A stretch of 8,416 nucleotides of DNA. It comes from JBBIII01 sp037446575 (lineage in GTDB: Bacteria > Bacteroidota > Ignavibacteria > UBA10030). Shown one piece after another: positions 1 through 7,256 of this stretch. The position numbers and the translations under genes were made by a program. The stretch spans positions 1 through 8,416 of the forward strand of contig JBBIII010000093.1 of the NCBI GenBank assembly GCA_037446575.1, read 5' to 3'. Under the pieces are notes generated by a model. That model was not told where the DNA came from, did no database searches, and worked only from the letters and a program-made list of their open reading frames with translations. How positions within the stretch are numbered: the stretch's first letter is position 1; each line of letters starts with the position of its first letter.

Positions 1-42
1 TGAATTGCCCCTACTGAATCGTCCCTACTGAATTGCACCATC
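1..42. repeat. Three tandem copies of a 14-base unit at the window edge
   Basis: TGAAT recurs at 1, 15 and 29. The units read TGAATTGCCCCTAC, TGAATCGTCCCTAC and TGAATTGCACCATC, so the period is exactly 14 bases, with two mismatches between the first two copies and a more decayed third copy. The array may continue to the left outside the window. I see no gene in 1-130; the rest of this stretch is A/T-rich upstream sequence of the gene at 131. Confidence 0.6.
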
Positions 43-70
43 AATTAATAAAAATCTAAATATCTCGTTA

Positions 71-101
71 TTGTAAATTCACAGTATTAATCCGATATTA
101 T
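71..101 (+). promoter_or_regulatory. Weak candidate promoter for the small membrane protein gene
   Basis: TTGTAA (71-76) and TATTAT (96-101) resemble sigma-70 -35 and -10 boxes but are separated by 19 bases, longer than ideal. Initiation would fall near 108, giving a leader of about 23 bases that contains the ribosome binding site GGAGA (122-126). The surrounding DNA is very A/T-rich, so chance matches are likely, and Bacteroidota-type promoters use a different consensus. This is a position-based suggestion only. Confidence 0.2.
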
Positions 102-130
102 CAGAAGTCAAAACAATATTTGGAGAACTA

Positions 131-541
131 ATGCTTTACAAACATATCCTAAGCTGGTTCGGTTTGCTTGTTATTGCTGTAATTAATGGCGCTTTGCGAG
201 AAGCAACTTACAAGCCTTTAGTTGGCGATTTAGCGGCGCATCAATTATCCACATTATCAGGAATTATTTTATTCGGAATTTTTATTTGGTATATAAATAA
301 ACGCTGGCAACTTGAATCCGCAAAGCAAGCATGGGCTGTAGGTCTAATTTGGTTAGCTATGACAATTTGTTTTGAATTTCTTTTCTTCCATTATATCGGT
401 GGAAAACCATGGGAAGTCTTACTACATGATTATAATATCTTCGAAGGAAGAATCTGGGTTTTAGTTCTGATGTGGGTGGCTGTGGCGCCAAGAATTATAT
501 GGAGCTGGGGGAAGAGTAAAAAAATAGCCACAGACATATAG
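131..541 (+). CDS. Small four-helix integral membrane protein, unknown function
   Basis: The 136-residue protein has no enzymatic motif I recognise. It shows four hydrophobic stretches at about residues 6-22, 40-55, 66-87 and 106-125, with a short basic tail (KSKK), consistent with an inner-membrane protein. The motifs NGALREATY (19-27), AAHQLST (35-41), FEFLFFHY (81-88) and GRIWVLVLMW (106-115) look like the conserved core of a family of small membrane proteins of unknown function that I recall from several bacterial phyla; that is recollection, not a search. Charged or polar residues inside or beside helices (R23, E24, H37, E82, H87, R107) could form a functional site. The start at 131 is supported by GGAGA at 122-126. 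The gene stands alone, 111 bases before the kinase gene, and has no obvious functional link to it. Confidence 0.85.
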   Translation: MLYKHILSWFGLLVIAVINGALREATYKPLVGDLAAHQLSTLSGIILFGIFIWYINKRWQLESAKQAWAVGLIWLAMTICFEFLFFHYIGGKPWEVLLHDYNIFEGRIWVLVLMWVAVAPRIIWSWGKSKKIATDI

Positions 542-559
542 CAACACGCCAATTTTAAC

Positions 560-565
560 TATAAT
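560..565 (+). promoter_or_regulatory. Possible -10 box upstream of the kinase operon
   Basis: A perfect TATAAT lies at 560-565 in the 111-base spacer before the sensor kinase. No good -35 hexamer is present 16-18 bases upstream, where the sequence is the end of the preceding gene (around ATATAG). If used, transcription would start near 572 and leave a leader of about 80 bases. The remainder of the spacer (566-637) is A/T-rich and shows no hairpin terminator, so read-through from the membrane protein gene is also possible. Confidence 0.3.
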
Positions 566-652
566 ACAGGTTTAAATTTCTAATTTTGAACTTTTAAATA
601 TGCTTGCTTCCGTTACTGTTTTCTTGTAGTTTCTTTTAAAGGAAAAAAAAGA

Positions 653-3600
653 GTGATGCGAGTGCGCTTTTCTAAAATTAAATTTTGTTTTGCTAATGCG
701 TTTGTAAATCAAAAAGTATATTTACTAAGAATAGGCAATTTTTACGCTCAAATAATACTACTGCTTTTTAGCGGAATAATTTTCTGTTTGTTCGCACAAG
801 AGTCGCGTCGAATTTCAAGTCCGCTTACGCAATACATTCACAATGTTTATTCTACTGAAGAGGGTTTGCCTCAAAATAGAATTCGGGCAATTGTTCAAAC
901 CAAAGATGGATTTCTTTGGATAGGCACTCAGGATGGGTTGGCGCGTTTTAATGGGGCTGTTTTCAATGTGTTCAATAAAGAAAACACTTCTCAATTGAAG
1001 CATAACGACATTACTTCGTTGTTTGAATCTGTTGATGGCAGTTTATGGATAGGTACATTCAACGGTATCACGCATTTAAAAAATGGAAAATTTATTCAAT
1101 ATGATTATAAAACAGGTCAGGTTAGAGGATTAGCGCAAGATAAAGATGGAAATCTTATAATTGGCACTATGAATGAAGGAATAATTATTCATAAAAATGG
1201 AAAATATGAATCAATCACTACTGAGCGAGGTTTATTAAGCAACTCATTAAATACAATTGCGGTTGATAAACAAGGAAATATTTGGGCGGCTTTAAGTGGC
1301 AGAGGGCTTGCTGTTTTTCGGAACGGCAAATTGTATCATTACAACAAAGAAAATGGTTTCCCAAGCAACTCAGTTAGAAGTTTTTTTGTTTCATCGGATA
1401 GCGCTGTTTGGATTGGAACTGAAAACGGACTTGTGAAGTGGAAGAATAGCTTTTGGCATGTGTATGAAAAAAAGAATGGATTGCCAGATAATATTGTTAC
1501 TGCACTTTATGAAGATAGAACCGGAACCTTATGGATAGGCACGGAGCGCGCCGGTATATGTAGAATGGAAAATAATTCTTTTACATCATTTAATTCGATT
1601 GATGGCTTATCTGCCGATTATGTTACTTCAATTTTTGAAGATAGGGAAGGATGTTTGTGGGTCGGCACTTTTAACGCCGGATTGAATCAATTTTGGAGAG
1701 GTAAATTTTCAAATATTACTTATCGAGAAGGCGCCCCAAAGCAAATAATTCGCTCGCTTATATCTTCAGATGATGGAAAGGTTTATGCAGGATCGGAAGG
1801 CGGCGGAGTTATTTATTTTGATGATAAACTCAAAAAAGGTTCTTTCTCTGTTAAACTACCAAGTGATTACATAAGATCTCTTTTTGAAGATTCAAATAAT
1901 GGATTTTGGATTGGTTTGCGTGAGGGCTTAGCGCATTATCAAAAAGGAAAATTGAAAATTTATACTACCAAGGATGGTTTAAAACAAAATTTTATACGAG
2001 TAATAGCGGAGGATAAGGATAAAAATATTTGGCTGGGTACTTATAATAACGGCGTTCAAAGATTTGAAAAAGGACGCTTTGTTAGCAATACTGATAACGA
2101 GTTGCCAGTTAAAGCAGTTCGTTCAATTCTTGCAGCCAAAAATGGAAATGTATGGATAGGCAGTGACGAAGGATTATACTGTTGGAATAATGGCAATATT
2201 AATGCTTATCATAATACGCCCGGTATTCCAGCAGAACCAATTTTTTGTATGATGGAGGACAATGAAAGCGTTTTATGGTTAGGTACTTATGGAGGCGGAC
2301 TTATAAGGTATAAAGAAAATAAATTCACTCGGTTCACCGTTGAAGACGGTTTGTATAATAATGTTGTCTTTAAAATACTTGAGGATGATGCGGGCAATTT
2401 ATGGATGTCGAGTATGCAGGGATTAAGCAGTGTGAGTAAAACAATGCTTGATCAATTTGCAAACGGAAATATTAATAAGATACAATGCAATGTTTATACA
2501 TCAGCCGATGGAATGGTCAGTAGCGAATGCGTGGCTTATGCTGGTTGCAAAACTTCGGATGGGCAATTATGGTTCCCGACTTCAAAAGGAATAGTAATTG
2601 TAGATATAAAAAAGGCGAGTAAAAATACGCTTCCGCCGCTTGTTGCAATAGAAAAGGTTGTTATTAATAATAACGAATACTCGCCATACGAAATTACGCA
2701 AGTTGAGCCGAGCAGTGGACGAGTAGAAATAAGTTACGGCGGTATGAGTTTTATAGCTCCGAATAAAGTTGTATTCAAATTTATTTTAGAAGGATTTGAT
2801 AGCGAGTGGCGGTTTGTCGGAGTTCGGCGTACGGCGTTCTATACAAATCTATCACCGGGTAAATATAATTTTCGGGTAACCGCATGCAACAGCGAGGGTA
2901 TTTGGAGTGAAACAGGCGCAAGTTATAGCTTCGAGTTAAAACCGCATTATTATCAAACGCGTTGGTTCTATTTTCTTTTGATTTTAATTTTAGGCGCATT
3001 CATATTTAGCGCGCATCGTATTCATATTTGGAAATTGTTAAAAAGAGAAAAACAATTAGAATTACATGTACAAGAAAGAACTAAACAGCTTGAGCAGGCA
3101 AATAAAGAATTAGAAGCGTTTAGTTACTCGGTTTCGCACGATCTGCGCGCTCCGCTGAGAAGTATTAATGGATTTAGTAACGCTCTTTTAGAAGATTATC
3201 AAGAAAAATTAGACGAACAAGGAAAAGACTTTTTAACCCGGATGCGAACAGCAAGTCGGCACATGGAGCAACTTATTGATGATATACTAAATTTATCGAA
3301 AGTAATGCGTTCGGATTTAAACCGGACATCGGTAAATCTCAGCAATATTGTGCAGAGGATTGCAAATGAATTGACAAAATCACAACCCGAAAGAGCTGTT
3401 ACATTTATCATTATGCCCGGAATTACGGCGCAGGCAGATGATAATCTTATGGAAATTGTTCTCGAAAATCTTTTAGACAACGCATGGAAATTTACAAGCA
3501 AACATCAAACGGCAAAAATTGAATTTGGAAAAACATATAAAGATGGAAAAGAAATCTTTTTTGTAAGGGATGATGGAGATGGATTTGATATGGCTTTTGC

Positions 3601-3766
3601 TCATAATTTATTCGGGGCTTTTCAAAGAATGCACACTGCATCAGAATTTCCCGGCACTGGTGTTGGTTTGGCAACAGTTCGAAGAATAATTAATAGACAC
3701 GGCGGAGAAATATGGGCGCAATCAGAAAAAAATAAAGGCGCTGTTTTTTATTTTACATTACAATAA
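653..3766 (+). CDS. Sensor histidine kinase with double beta-propeller periplasmic sensor (two-component regulator propeller type)
   Basis: The 1037-residue membrane kinase would sense a periplasmic ligand, autophosphorylate and pass phosphate to a response regulator, probably the next gene. A basic N-region and hydrophobic stretch (31-47, possible cleavage after A48) exports the sensor. Fourteen Reg_prop-like units follow, anchored near residues 89, 132, 169, 211, 253, 294, 336, 378, 419, 460, 501, 542, 584 and 640, about 41 residues apart, fitting two seven-bladed propellers. Next come a Y_Y_Y domain (661-765), a membrane helix (771-790), a coiled-coil linker (793-820), HisKA with SVSHDLRAP (H829), and HATPase with N-box ENLLDNAWKF (N939, N943), DDGDG (973-977) and GTGVGL (1001-1006). 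The kinase part resembles phytochrome-type kinases. Unlike Bacteroides hybrid two-component systems it lacks receiver and AraC domains. GTG 653 or ATG 656 may be the start; AAAGGA at 638-643 fits either, and ATG 656 may be true. Confidence 0.95.
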   Translation: MMRVRFSKIKFCFANAFVNQKVYLLRIGNFYAQIILLLFSGIIFCLFAQESRRISSPLTQYIHNVYSTEEGLPQNRIRAIVQTKDGFLWIGTQDGLARFNGAVFNVFNKENTSQLKHNDITSLFESVDGSLWIGTFNGITHLKNGKFIQYDYKTGQVRGLAQDKDGNLIIGTMNEGIIIHKNGKYESITTERGLLSNSLNTIAVDKQGNIWAALSGRGLAVFRNGKLYHYNKENGFPSNSVRSFFVSSDSAVWIGTENGLVKWKNSFWHVYEKKNGLPDNIVTALYEDRTGTLWIGTERAGICRMENNSFTSFNSIDGLSADYVTSIFEDREGCLWVGTFNAGLNQFWRGKFSNITYREGAPKQIIRSLISSDDGKVYAGSEGGGVIYFDDKLKKGSFSVKLPSDYIRSLFEDSNNGFWIGLREGLAHYQKGKLKIYTTKDGLKQNFIRVIAEDKDKNIWLGTYNNGVQRFEKGRFVSNTDNELPVKAVRSILAAKNGNVWIGSDEGLYCWNNGNINAYHNTPGIPAEPIFCMMEDNESVLWLGTYGGGLIRYKENKFTRFTVEDGLYNNVVFKILEDDAGNLWMSSMQGLSSVSKTMLDQFANGNINKIQCNVYTSADGMVSSECVAYAGCKTSDGQLWFPTSKGIVIVDIKKASKNTLPPLVAIEKVVINNNEYSPYEITQVEPSSGRVEISYGGMSFIAPNKVVFKFILEGFDSEWRFVGVRRTAFYTNLSPGKYNFRVTACNSEGIWSETGASYSFELKPHYYQTRWFYFLLILILGAFIFSAHRIHIWKLLKREKQLELHVQERTKQLEQANKELEAFSYSVSHDLRAPLRSINGFSNALLEDYQEKLDEQGKDFLTRMRTASRHMEQLIDDILNLSKVMRSDLNRTSVNLSNIVQRIANELTKSQPERAVTFIIMPGITAQADDNLMEIVLENLLDNAWKFTSKHQTAKIEFGKTYKDGKEIFFVRDDGDGFDMAFAHNLFGAFQRMHTASEFPGTGVGLATVRRIINRHGGEIWAQSEKNKGAVFYFTLQ

Positions 3767-3781
3767 TTATGGGGAAAGTGT

Positions 3782-4222
3782 ATGAAAACTAAAACAATCT
3801 TACTCGTCGAAGACAACCCGGATGATGTGTTGCTCACTTTGCGGGCTTTTAAAAAAAATAATATAGCTAATGAAATTGTTGTTGCGGAAGATGGGCTGGA
3901 TGCTTTAGACTACTTGTTCGGAACAGGAAAGTATAAAGACAGAGATATAAATATAATGCCTTCTGTCGTCTTATTGGATTTGAAACTTCCTAAGTTAGAT
4001 GGTCTAGAAGTATTGAAACGATTACGCGCCGATAAACGCACAGAATTGCTTCCGGTTGTTATATTAACTTCATCAAAAGAAGAACAGGATATTATTGAAA
4101 GTTATAAATTGGGCGCGAACAGTTTTATTAGAAAACCGGTCGATTTTAATAAATTTGTGGAAGCGGCACATAATTTAAAATTGTATTGGCTTGTCCTAAA
4201 TGAATTGCCTCCAATAAGGTAA
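3782..4222 (+). CDS. Stand-alone CheY-like response regulator, Rcp1-type
   Basis: The 146-residue protein is a single receiver domain with no output domain. Key residues are the acidic pair E10/D11, phosphoacceptor D66 in VVLLDLKLP, T96 in VILTSS, and K118 in IRKP. The opening ILLVEDNPDDVLLTLRAF, the long loop before D66 and the ending NLKLYWLVLNELPP match the Rcp1 family, the partners of cyanobacterial phytochrome kinases. It starts 15 bases after the kinase stop with GGGGAAAG (3771-3778) as ribosome binding site, so the two are almost certainly co-transcribed. Since the upstream kinase has a phytochrome-type HisKA/HATPase module, this is its likely direct phosphate acceptor (inference). With no effector domain, it would act by protein-protein contact, as a phosphate shuttle to a histidine phosphotransfer protein or to the hybrid kinase downstream, or as a phosphate sink. 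Family assignment is firm; the exact partner is not proven. Confidence 0.95.
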   Translation: MKTKTILLVEDNPDDVLLTLRAFKKNNIANEIVVAEDGLDALDYLFGTGKYKDRDINIMPSVVLLDLKLPKLDGLEVLKRLRADKRTELLPVVILTSSKEEQDIIESYKLGANSFIRKPVDFNKFVEAAHNLKLYWLVLNELPPIR

Positions 4223-4234
4223 AGGAAAGCAACT

Positions 4235-6160
4235 ATGAGTAAATTATTAAGAATTTTGTTTGTTGAAGATTCGGAGAACGATGCCATACTACTACTACGG
4301 CACATTACGCGCAATGGATATGATGTATCCTATGAACGAGTTGTAGATGCAGATACGATGAGTACGATGTTGGAAAGTAAAACTTGGGATTTAGTAATTG
4401 CAGATTATTCGCTTCCATCATTTAATGGATTAGCGGCTTTAGCATTACTTAAAAAGAAAAATCTTGATATCCCATTTATTATAGTATCTGGAACAATCGG
4501 CGAAGAAATTGCAGTGCAAGCGATGAAAGCTGGAGCGCATGATTATGTAATGAAAGGAAATTTGGCGCGCTTAGTGCCAGCAATTCAACGCGAATTAGAT
4601 GAAGTGTTAATTAGAAGCGAACGCAAACAAGCAAGCAAGGCGCTAAAGGAATCAGAAAACAGATATAGAAGACTTTTTGAAGGATCAAAAGACTCTATAT
4701 TCTTTAGCAATAAGGATGGGAAATTTATCGATATTAATCCAGCGGGTATTGAACTTTTTGGGTATAAATCTAAAGAGGAGCTTCTTGCCGATGATGCAAG
4801 CGGATATAGTTTCATAGATACTGATACTAGTAATCGCAGGAGAGAACTTTTTTTAAAAGACAAGATGATTAAAGATCTTGAATATACAATAAAACGCAAG
4901 GATGGAACTTCTGCGGTTGTGCTGGAAACAACTATGCCTGTAGAAGATTCAAATGGAAACGTAATAATGTATAGAGGAATTTTAAGAGATGTTACAAAAC
5001 AAAAACAGCTTGAACAGCAATTTATCCGAGCGCAAAAGATGGAAAGCATCGGCACGCTTGCGGGCGGAATTGCGCATGATTTCAATAATATACTTGGAAT
5101 TATTATGGGGTACGCAAGTCTGCTCGAAAATAAAAGAACTCATCCTGCAGAATTTTCGGAATGTGTGAACGCTATTATTCAAGCTTCGGGGCGCGGCGCC
5201 GCATTAGTGCACCAGATATTAACGTTTGCGCGCAAAACAGAAATTTCTTTTAGACAAATAAATCTTAACGAATCTGTTAAAGAAATTATAGATTTAATAA
5301 AAGACACTTTTCCAAAGATTATAATAATACATAGTCTTTTACACGATGAGCTTCCAAACATACTTGCTGATAGCGCTCAAGTTCACCAAGTTTTACTAAA
5401 TTTATGTCTTAATGCGCGCGATGCAATGCCAAGTGGCGGCTCGCTCATGTTTAAAACTGAATTAATTAGGAACAATCAAGTTAAAGAAAGGTTCTCTAAT
5501 GCAGATAATGAAAATTATATCTGTTTAAGTGTTATCGATACGGGCGAAGGAATGGATGATAATACGAAAACAAGAATTTTCGACCCGTTTTTTACATCTA
5601 AGGAAGAAGGAAAAGGTTTCGGATTGGGTCTGTCTGTAGTCTATGGCATTATCCAAGCGCATCAAGGATTTATTGATGTTGAAAGTAATAAGGGAGTTGG
5701 AACTACATTTAAACTATATTTCCCAGTTTTGCCAGGAAACATAAAACAAACAGAATTACAAACGCTTAAAAAAACATCTCAATTAGAAGGCACTGAAACA
5801 ATCTTAGTTGTTGAAGATGAAGATTTTATATGTAACATGATACGTATTACACTCGATTCAAAAGGATATAAAGTAATTACAGCTCACGATGGACTACAAG
5901 CGGTACAGCTTTATGATAAATATAAGAATGAGATAGCTTTAGTTATTACCGATCTTGGATTGCCTGTTATGACCGGTATGGAGGAATTCAAAAGAATAAA
6001 AGAAATTAATCCAGAGGTTAAAGTAATAATAACCACCGGATTTTTAGAGCCAGATGTTAAAAGCCGATTATTGATTGAAGGAGCTAAAGCTTTTTTGCCA
6101 AAACCCTTTAAACCCGATGATGTTTTACATATAGTTCGTGAAGTTCTTGATAGAAATTGA
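4235..6160 (+). CDS. Soluble hybrid sensor kinase, REC-PAS-HisKA-HATPase-REC
   Basis: The 641-residue protein has no signal peptide or membrane segment, so it should be cytoplasmic. The N-terminal receiver (about 4-122) carries E11/D12, phosphoacceptor D57 in VIADYSLP, S85 in VSGT and K107 in VMKGN; the usual Pro after the Lys is absent, which is common in this subtype. A PAS domain (about 138-258) begins ENRYRRLFEGS and ends in a DVTKQKQLEQQ linker. HisKA has GTLAGGIAHDFNNILG with H281. HATPase has N-box LCLNARDA (N393), DTGEGM (435-440) and GKGFGLGLS (459-467). The C-terminal receiver (about 521-638) has E527/D528, D573 in ITDLGLP, T600/T601 and K623-P624. It begins 12 bases after the regulator stop with AAGGAAAG (4222-4229). 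The layout suggests the first receiver takes input from another kinase and the last one terminates or relays the signal. No DNA-binding output is present. The PAS ligand is unknown. Confidence 0.95.
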   Translation: MSKLLRILFVEDSENDAILLLRHITRNGYDVSYERVVDADTMSTMLESKTWDLVIADYSLPSFNGLAALALLKKKNLDIPFIIVSGTIGEEIAVQAMKAGAHDYVMKGNLARLVPAIQRELDEVLIRSERKQASKALKESENRYRRLFEGSKDSIFFSNKDGKFIDINPAGIELFGYKSKEELLADDASGYSFIDTDTSNRRRELFLKDKMIKDLEYTIKRKDGTSAVVLETTMPVEDSNGNVIMYRGILRDVTKQKQLEQQFIRAQKMESIGTLAGGIAHDFNNILGIIMGYASLLENKRTHPAEFSECVNAIIQASGRGAALVHQILTFARKTEISFRQINLNESVKEIIDLIKDTFPKIIIIHSLLHDELPNILADSAQVHQVLLNLCLNARDAMPSGGSLMFKTELIRNNQVKERFSNADNENYICLSVIDTGEGMDDNTKTRIFDPFFTSKEEGKGFGLGLSVVYGIIQAHQGFIDVESNKGVGTTFKLYFPVLPGNIKQTELQTLKKTSQLEGTETILVVEDEDFICNMIRITLDSKGYKVITAHDGLQAVQLYDKYKNEIALVITDLGLPVMTGMEEFKRIKEINPEVKVIITTGFLEPDVKSRLLIEGAKAFLPKPFKPDDVLHIVREVLDRN

Positions 6161-6175
6161 TTTGTTATTAACAAA
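6161..6175. other. AT-rich perfect inverted repeat after the hybrid kinase
   Basis: TTTGTT (6161-6166), ATT, AACAAA (6170-6175) is a six-base perfect inverted repeat directly after the kinase stop codon. A run of eight T lies at 6188-6195, but 12 bases separate it from the stem, and the stem has only one G-C pair, so it does not qualify as a standard intrinsic terminator. It could be a weak terminator or an operator for the gene at 6225. The rest of the 64-base spacer holds only that gene's ribosome binding site, GGGGA at 6212-6216. Confidence 0.25.
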
Positions 6176-6224
6176 AACTTTATATGATTTTTTTTCAAAT
6201 ACATATTAAACGGGGAATTTATTT

Positions 6225-7220
6225 ATGAGATACATCTTAATAATTCTGATTATCCTATCTTTTACCGGCATAACCTATACACAAAGCGGTTCGCCGGAAG
6301 TAAAACAAATTAATGAGCGTCTCTACAGCATTTCGGGGCTTGGTGGTAATGTTGGTTTTCTTATCACAAACAGTGGAGTTGTAGTGGTCGATGCCGGAAA
6401 TTCTCCCGCAGATGGTAAAACAATTATTCAAAAAGTAAAAGAAATAACGGAACAACCGATAAAATACCTAATCATTACGCATTATCACAACGATCATACA
6501 AATGGCATGCAAGCATTTGATGAAGGGATCAAAATCGTCGGTCATCGAAATCTAATATCTAATTTAAATGAACGTAAAGTTGCCCGTTTAAAAGAATCTA
6601 TCGAACAAAACATTCCAGCCAATATTGAACAATTAGAAAAAAAGATAGCAGTTCTTAAAGCTAAAAACGATACATCGTTTCAACAGGAAGAAAAAAATCT
6701 TCAAAGAGCTAAACAACGCTTGGAAGACACTAAGCAAATTAGAATCATTGAACCAAATATCGTATTTGAAGATAACCATACATTAATATTGGATAAAGAC
6801 ACAATTGAAGTAATTTATCCACAACCTGCGCACACAAAATGCAATGCAGTTGTATTATTTAAATCTCAAAAAGTTTTGCATACTGGCGATATTTTATTCA
6901 ACGGCTCTTTTCCATTTATAGTTTGGCAAGATGGAATTAACACCAAAAACTGGGCAGACTTATTAATAAAGGTTGCTGAAACATGGCAGGTTGATAAAAT
7001 TATTCCGGGGCATGGTCAGCTTGCTGAAAAAAAGGATTTGTTGAGATTATCTAATTATTTATCCGATTTGCGGGCTGCGGTTAGCGCTGAAATTAAAGCG
7101 GGTAAAAGTTTAGATGAAATGAAGAAAACGATCAGTTTTGATAAATATAGAGATTTCAAATCGGCTCAATTAATACCGATGAATATCGAATCGGTATACA
7201 ATGAACTCAGAACTAAGTAG
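6225..7220 (+). CDS. Secreted metallo-beta-lactamase-fold zinc hydrolase
   Basis: The 331-residue protein starts with a short hydrophobic leader (about 3-18, likely cleavage after TYT at 17-19), so it should be exported to the periplasm. The MBL core shows HYHNDH at 86-91 (H86, H88, D90, H91), H203 in PAHTKCN, D222 in LHTGDILF and H263 in PGHG, a complete two-zinc ligand set. The bridging Asp in TGD is the glyoxalase II-like arrangement, not the Cys of B1 lactamases, so hydrolysis of some ester, thioester or other substrate is more likely than a classical beta-lactamase role. Between the two ligand sets lies a charged, probably helical or coiled-coil insertion (about 115-172), rich in Lys, Glu and Gln, which probably forms a cap or partner surface. 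ATG 6225 follows GGGGA (6212-6216). Whether it is transcribed with the kinases across the 64-base gap is unclear. The substrate cannot be told from sequence. Confidence 0.9.
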   Translation: MRYILIILIILSFTGITYTQSGSPEVKQINERLYSISGLGGNVGFLITNSGVVVVDAGNSPADGKTIIQKVKEITEQPIKYLIITHYHNDHTNGMQAFDEGIKIVGHRNLISNLNERKVARLKESIEQNIPANIEQLEKKIAVLKAKNDTSFQQEEKNLQRAKQRLEDTKQIRIIEPNIVFEDNHTLILDKDTIEVIYPQPAHTKCNAVVLFKSQKVLHTGDILFNGSFPFIVWQDGINTKNWADLLIKVAETWQVDKIIPGHGQLAEKKDLLRLSNYLSDLRAAVSAEIKAGKSLDEMKKTISFDKYRDFKSAQLIPMNIESVYNELRTK

Positions 7221-7256
7221 CAGCGTAATTTAGATTAAAAATAAAAAGGGAGATTC

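Noticed and set aside
3199..3501. Minus-strand open frame of 100 codons inside the sensor kinase
   Set aside because: It is opposite the HisKA and N-box region, whose plus-strand motifs are fully conserved; the antisense product has no recognisable features.
653..3766. Hybrid two-component regulator with DNA-binding domain, as in Bacteroides polysaccharide loci
   Set aside because: The protein ends right after the HATPase domain, with no receiver or AraC domain, and no SusC/SusD-like or glycoside hydrolase genes lie nearby.
4585..5085. Open frame of 166 codons on the minus strand
   Set aside because: It lies wholly inside the hybrid kinase, whose domains are intact across this stretch. Its translation is Ser/Leu-rich with no recognisable domain, and there is no independent ribosome binding site worth noting.
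6161..6195. Intrinsic terminator after the hybrid kinase
   Set aside because: The stem is six pairs with one G-C pair, and the T run begins 12 bases after it, so it does not meet the usual criteria. It is kept only as a low-confidence inverted repeat.
6225..7220. Metallo-beta-lactamase as an antibiotic resistance gene
   Set aside because: The fold and zinc ligands are present, but the TGD Asp replaces the B1-type Cys and there is a large helical insertion. Nothing links it specifically to lactam hydrolysis.
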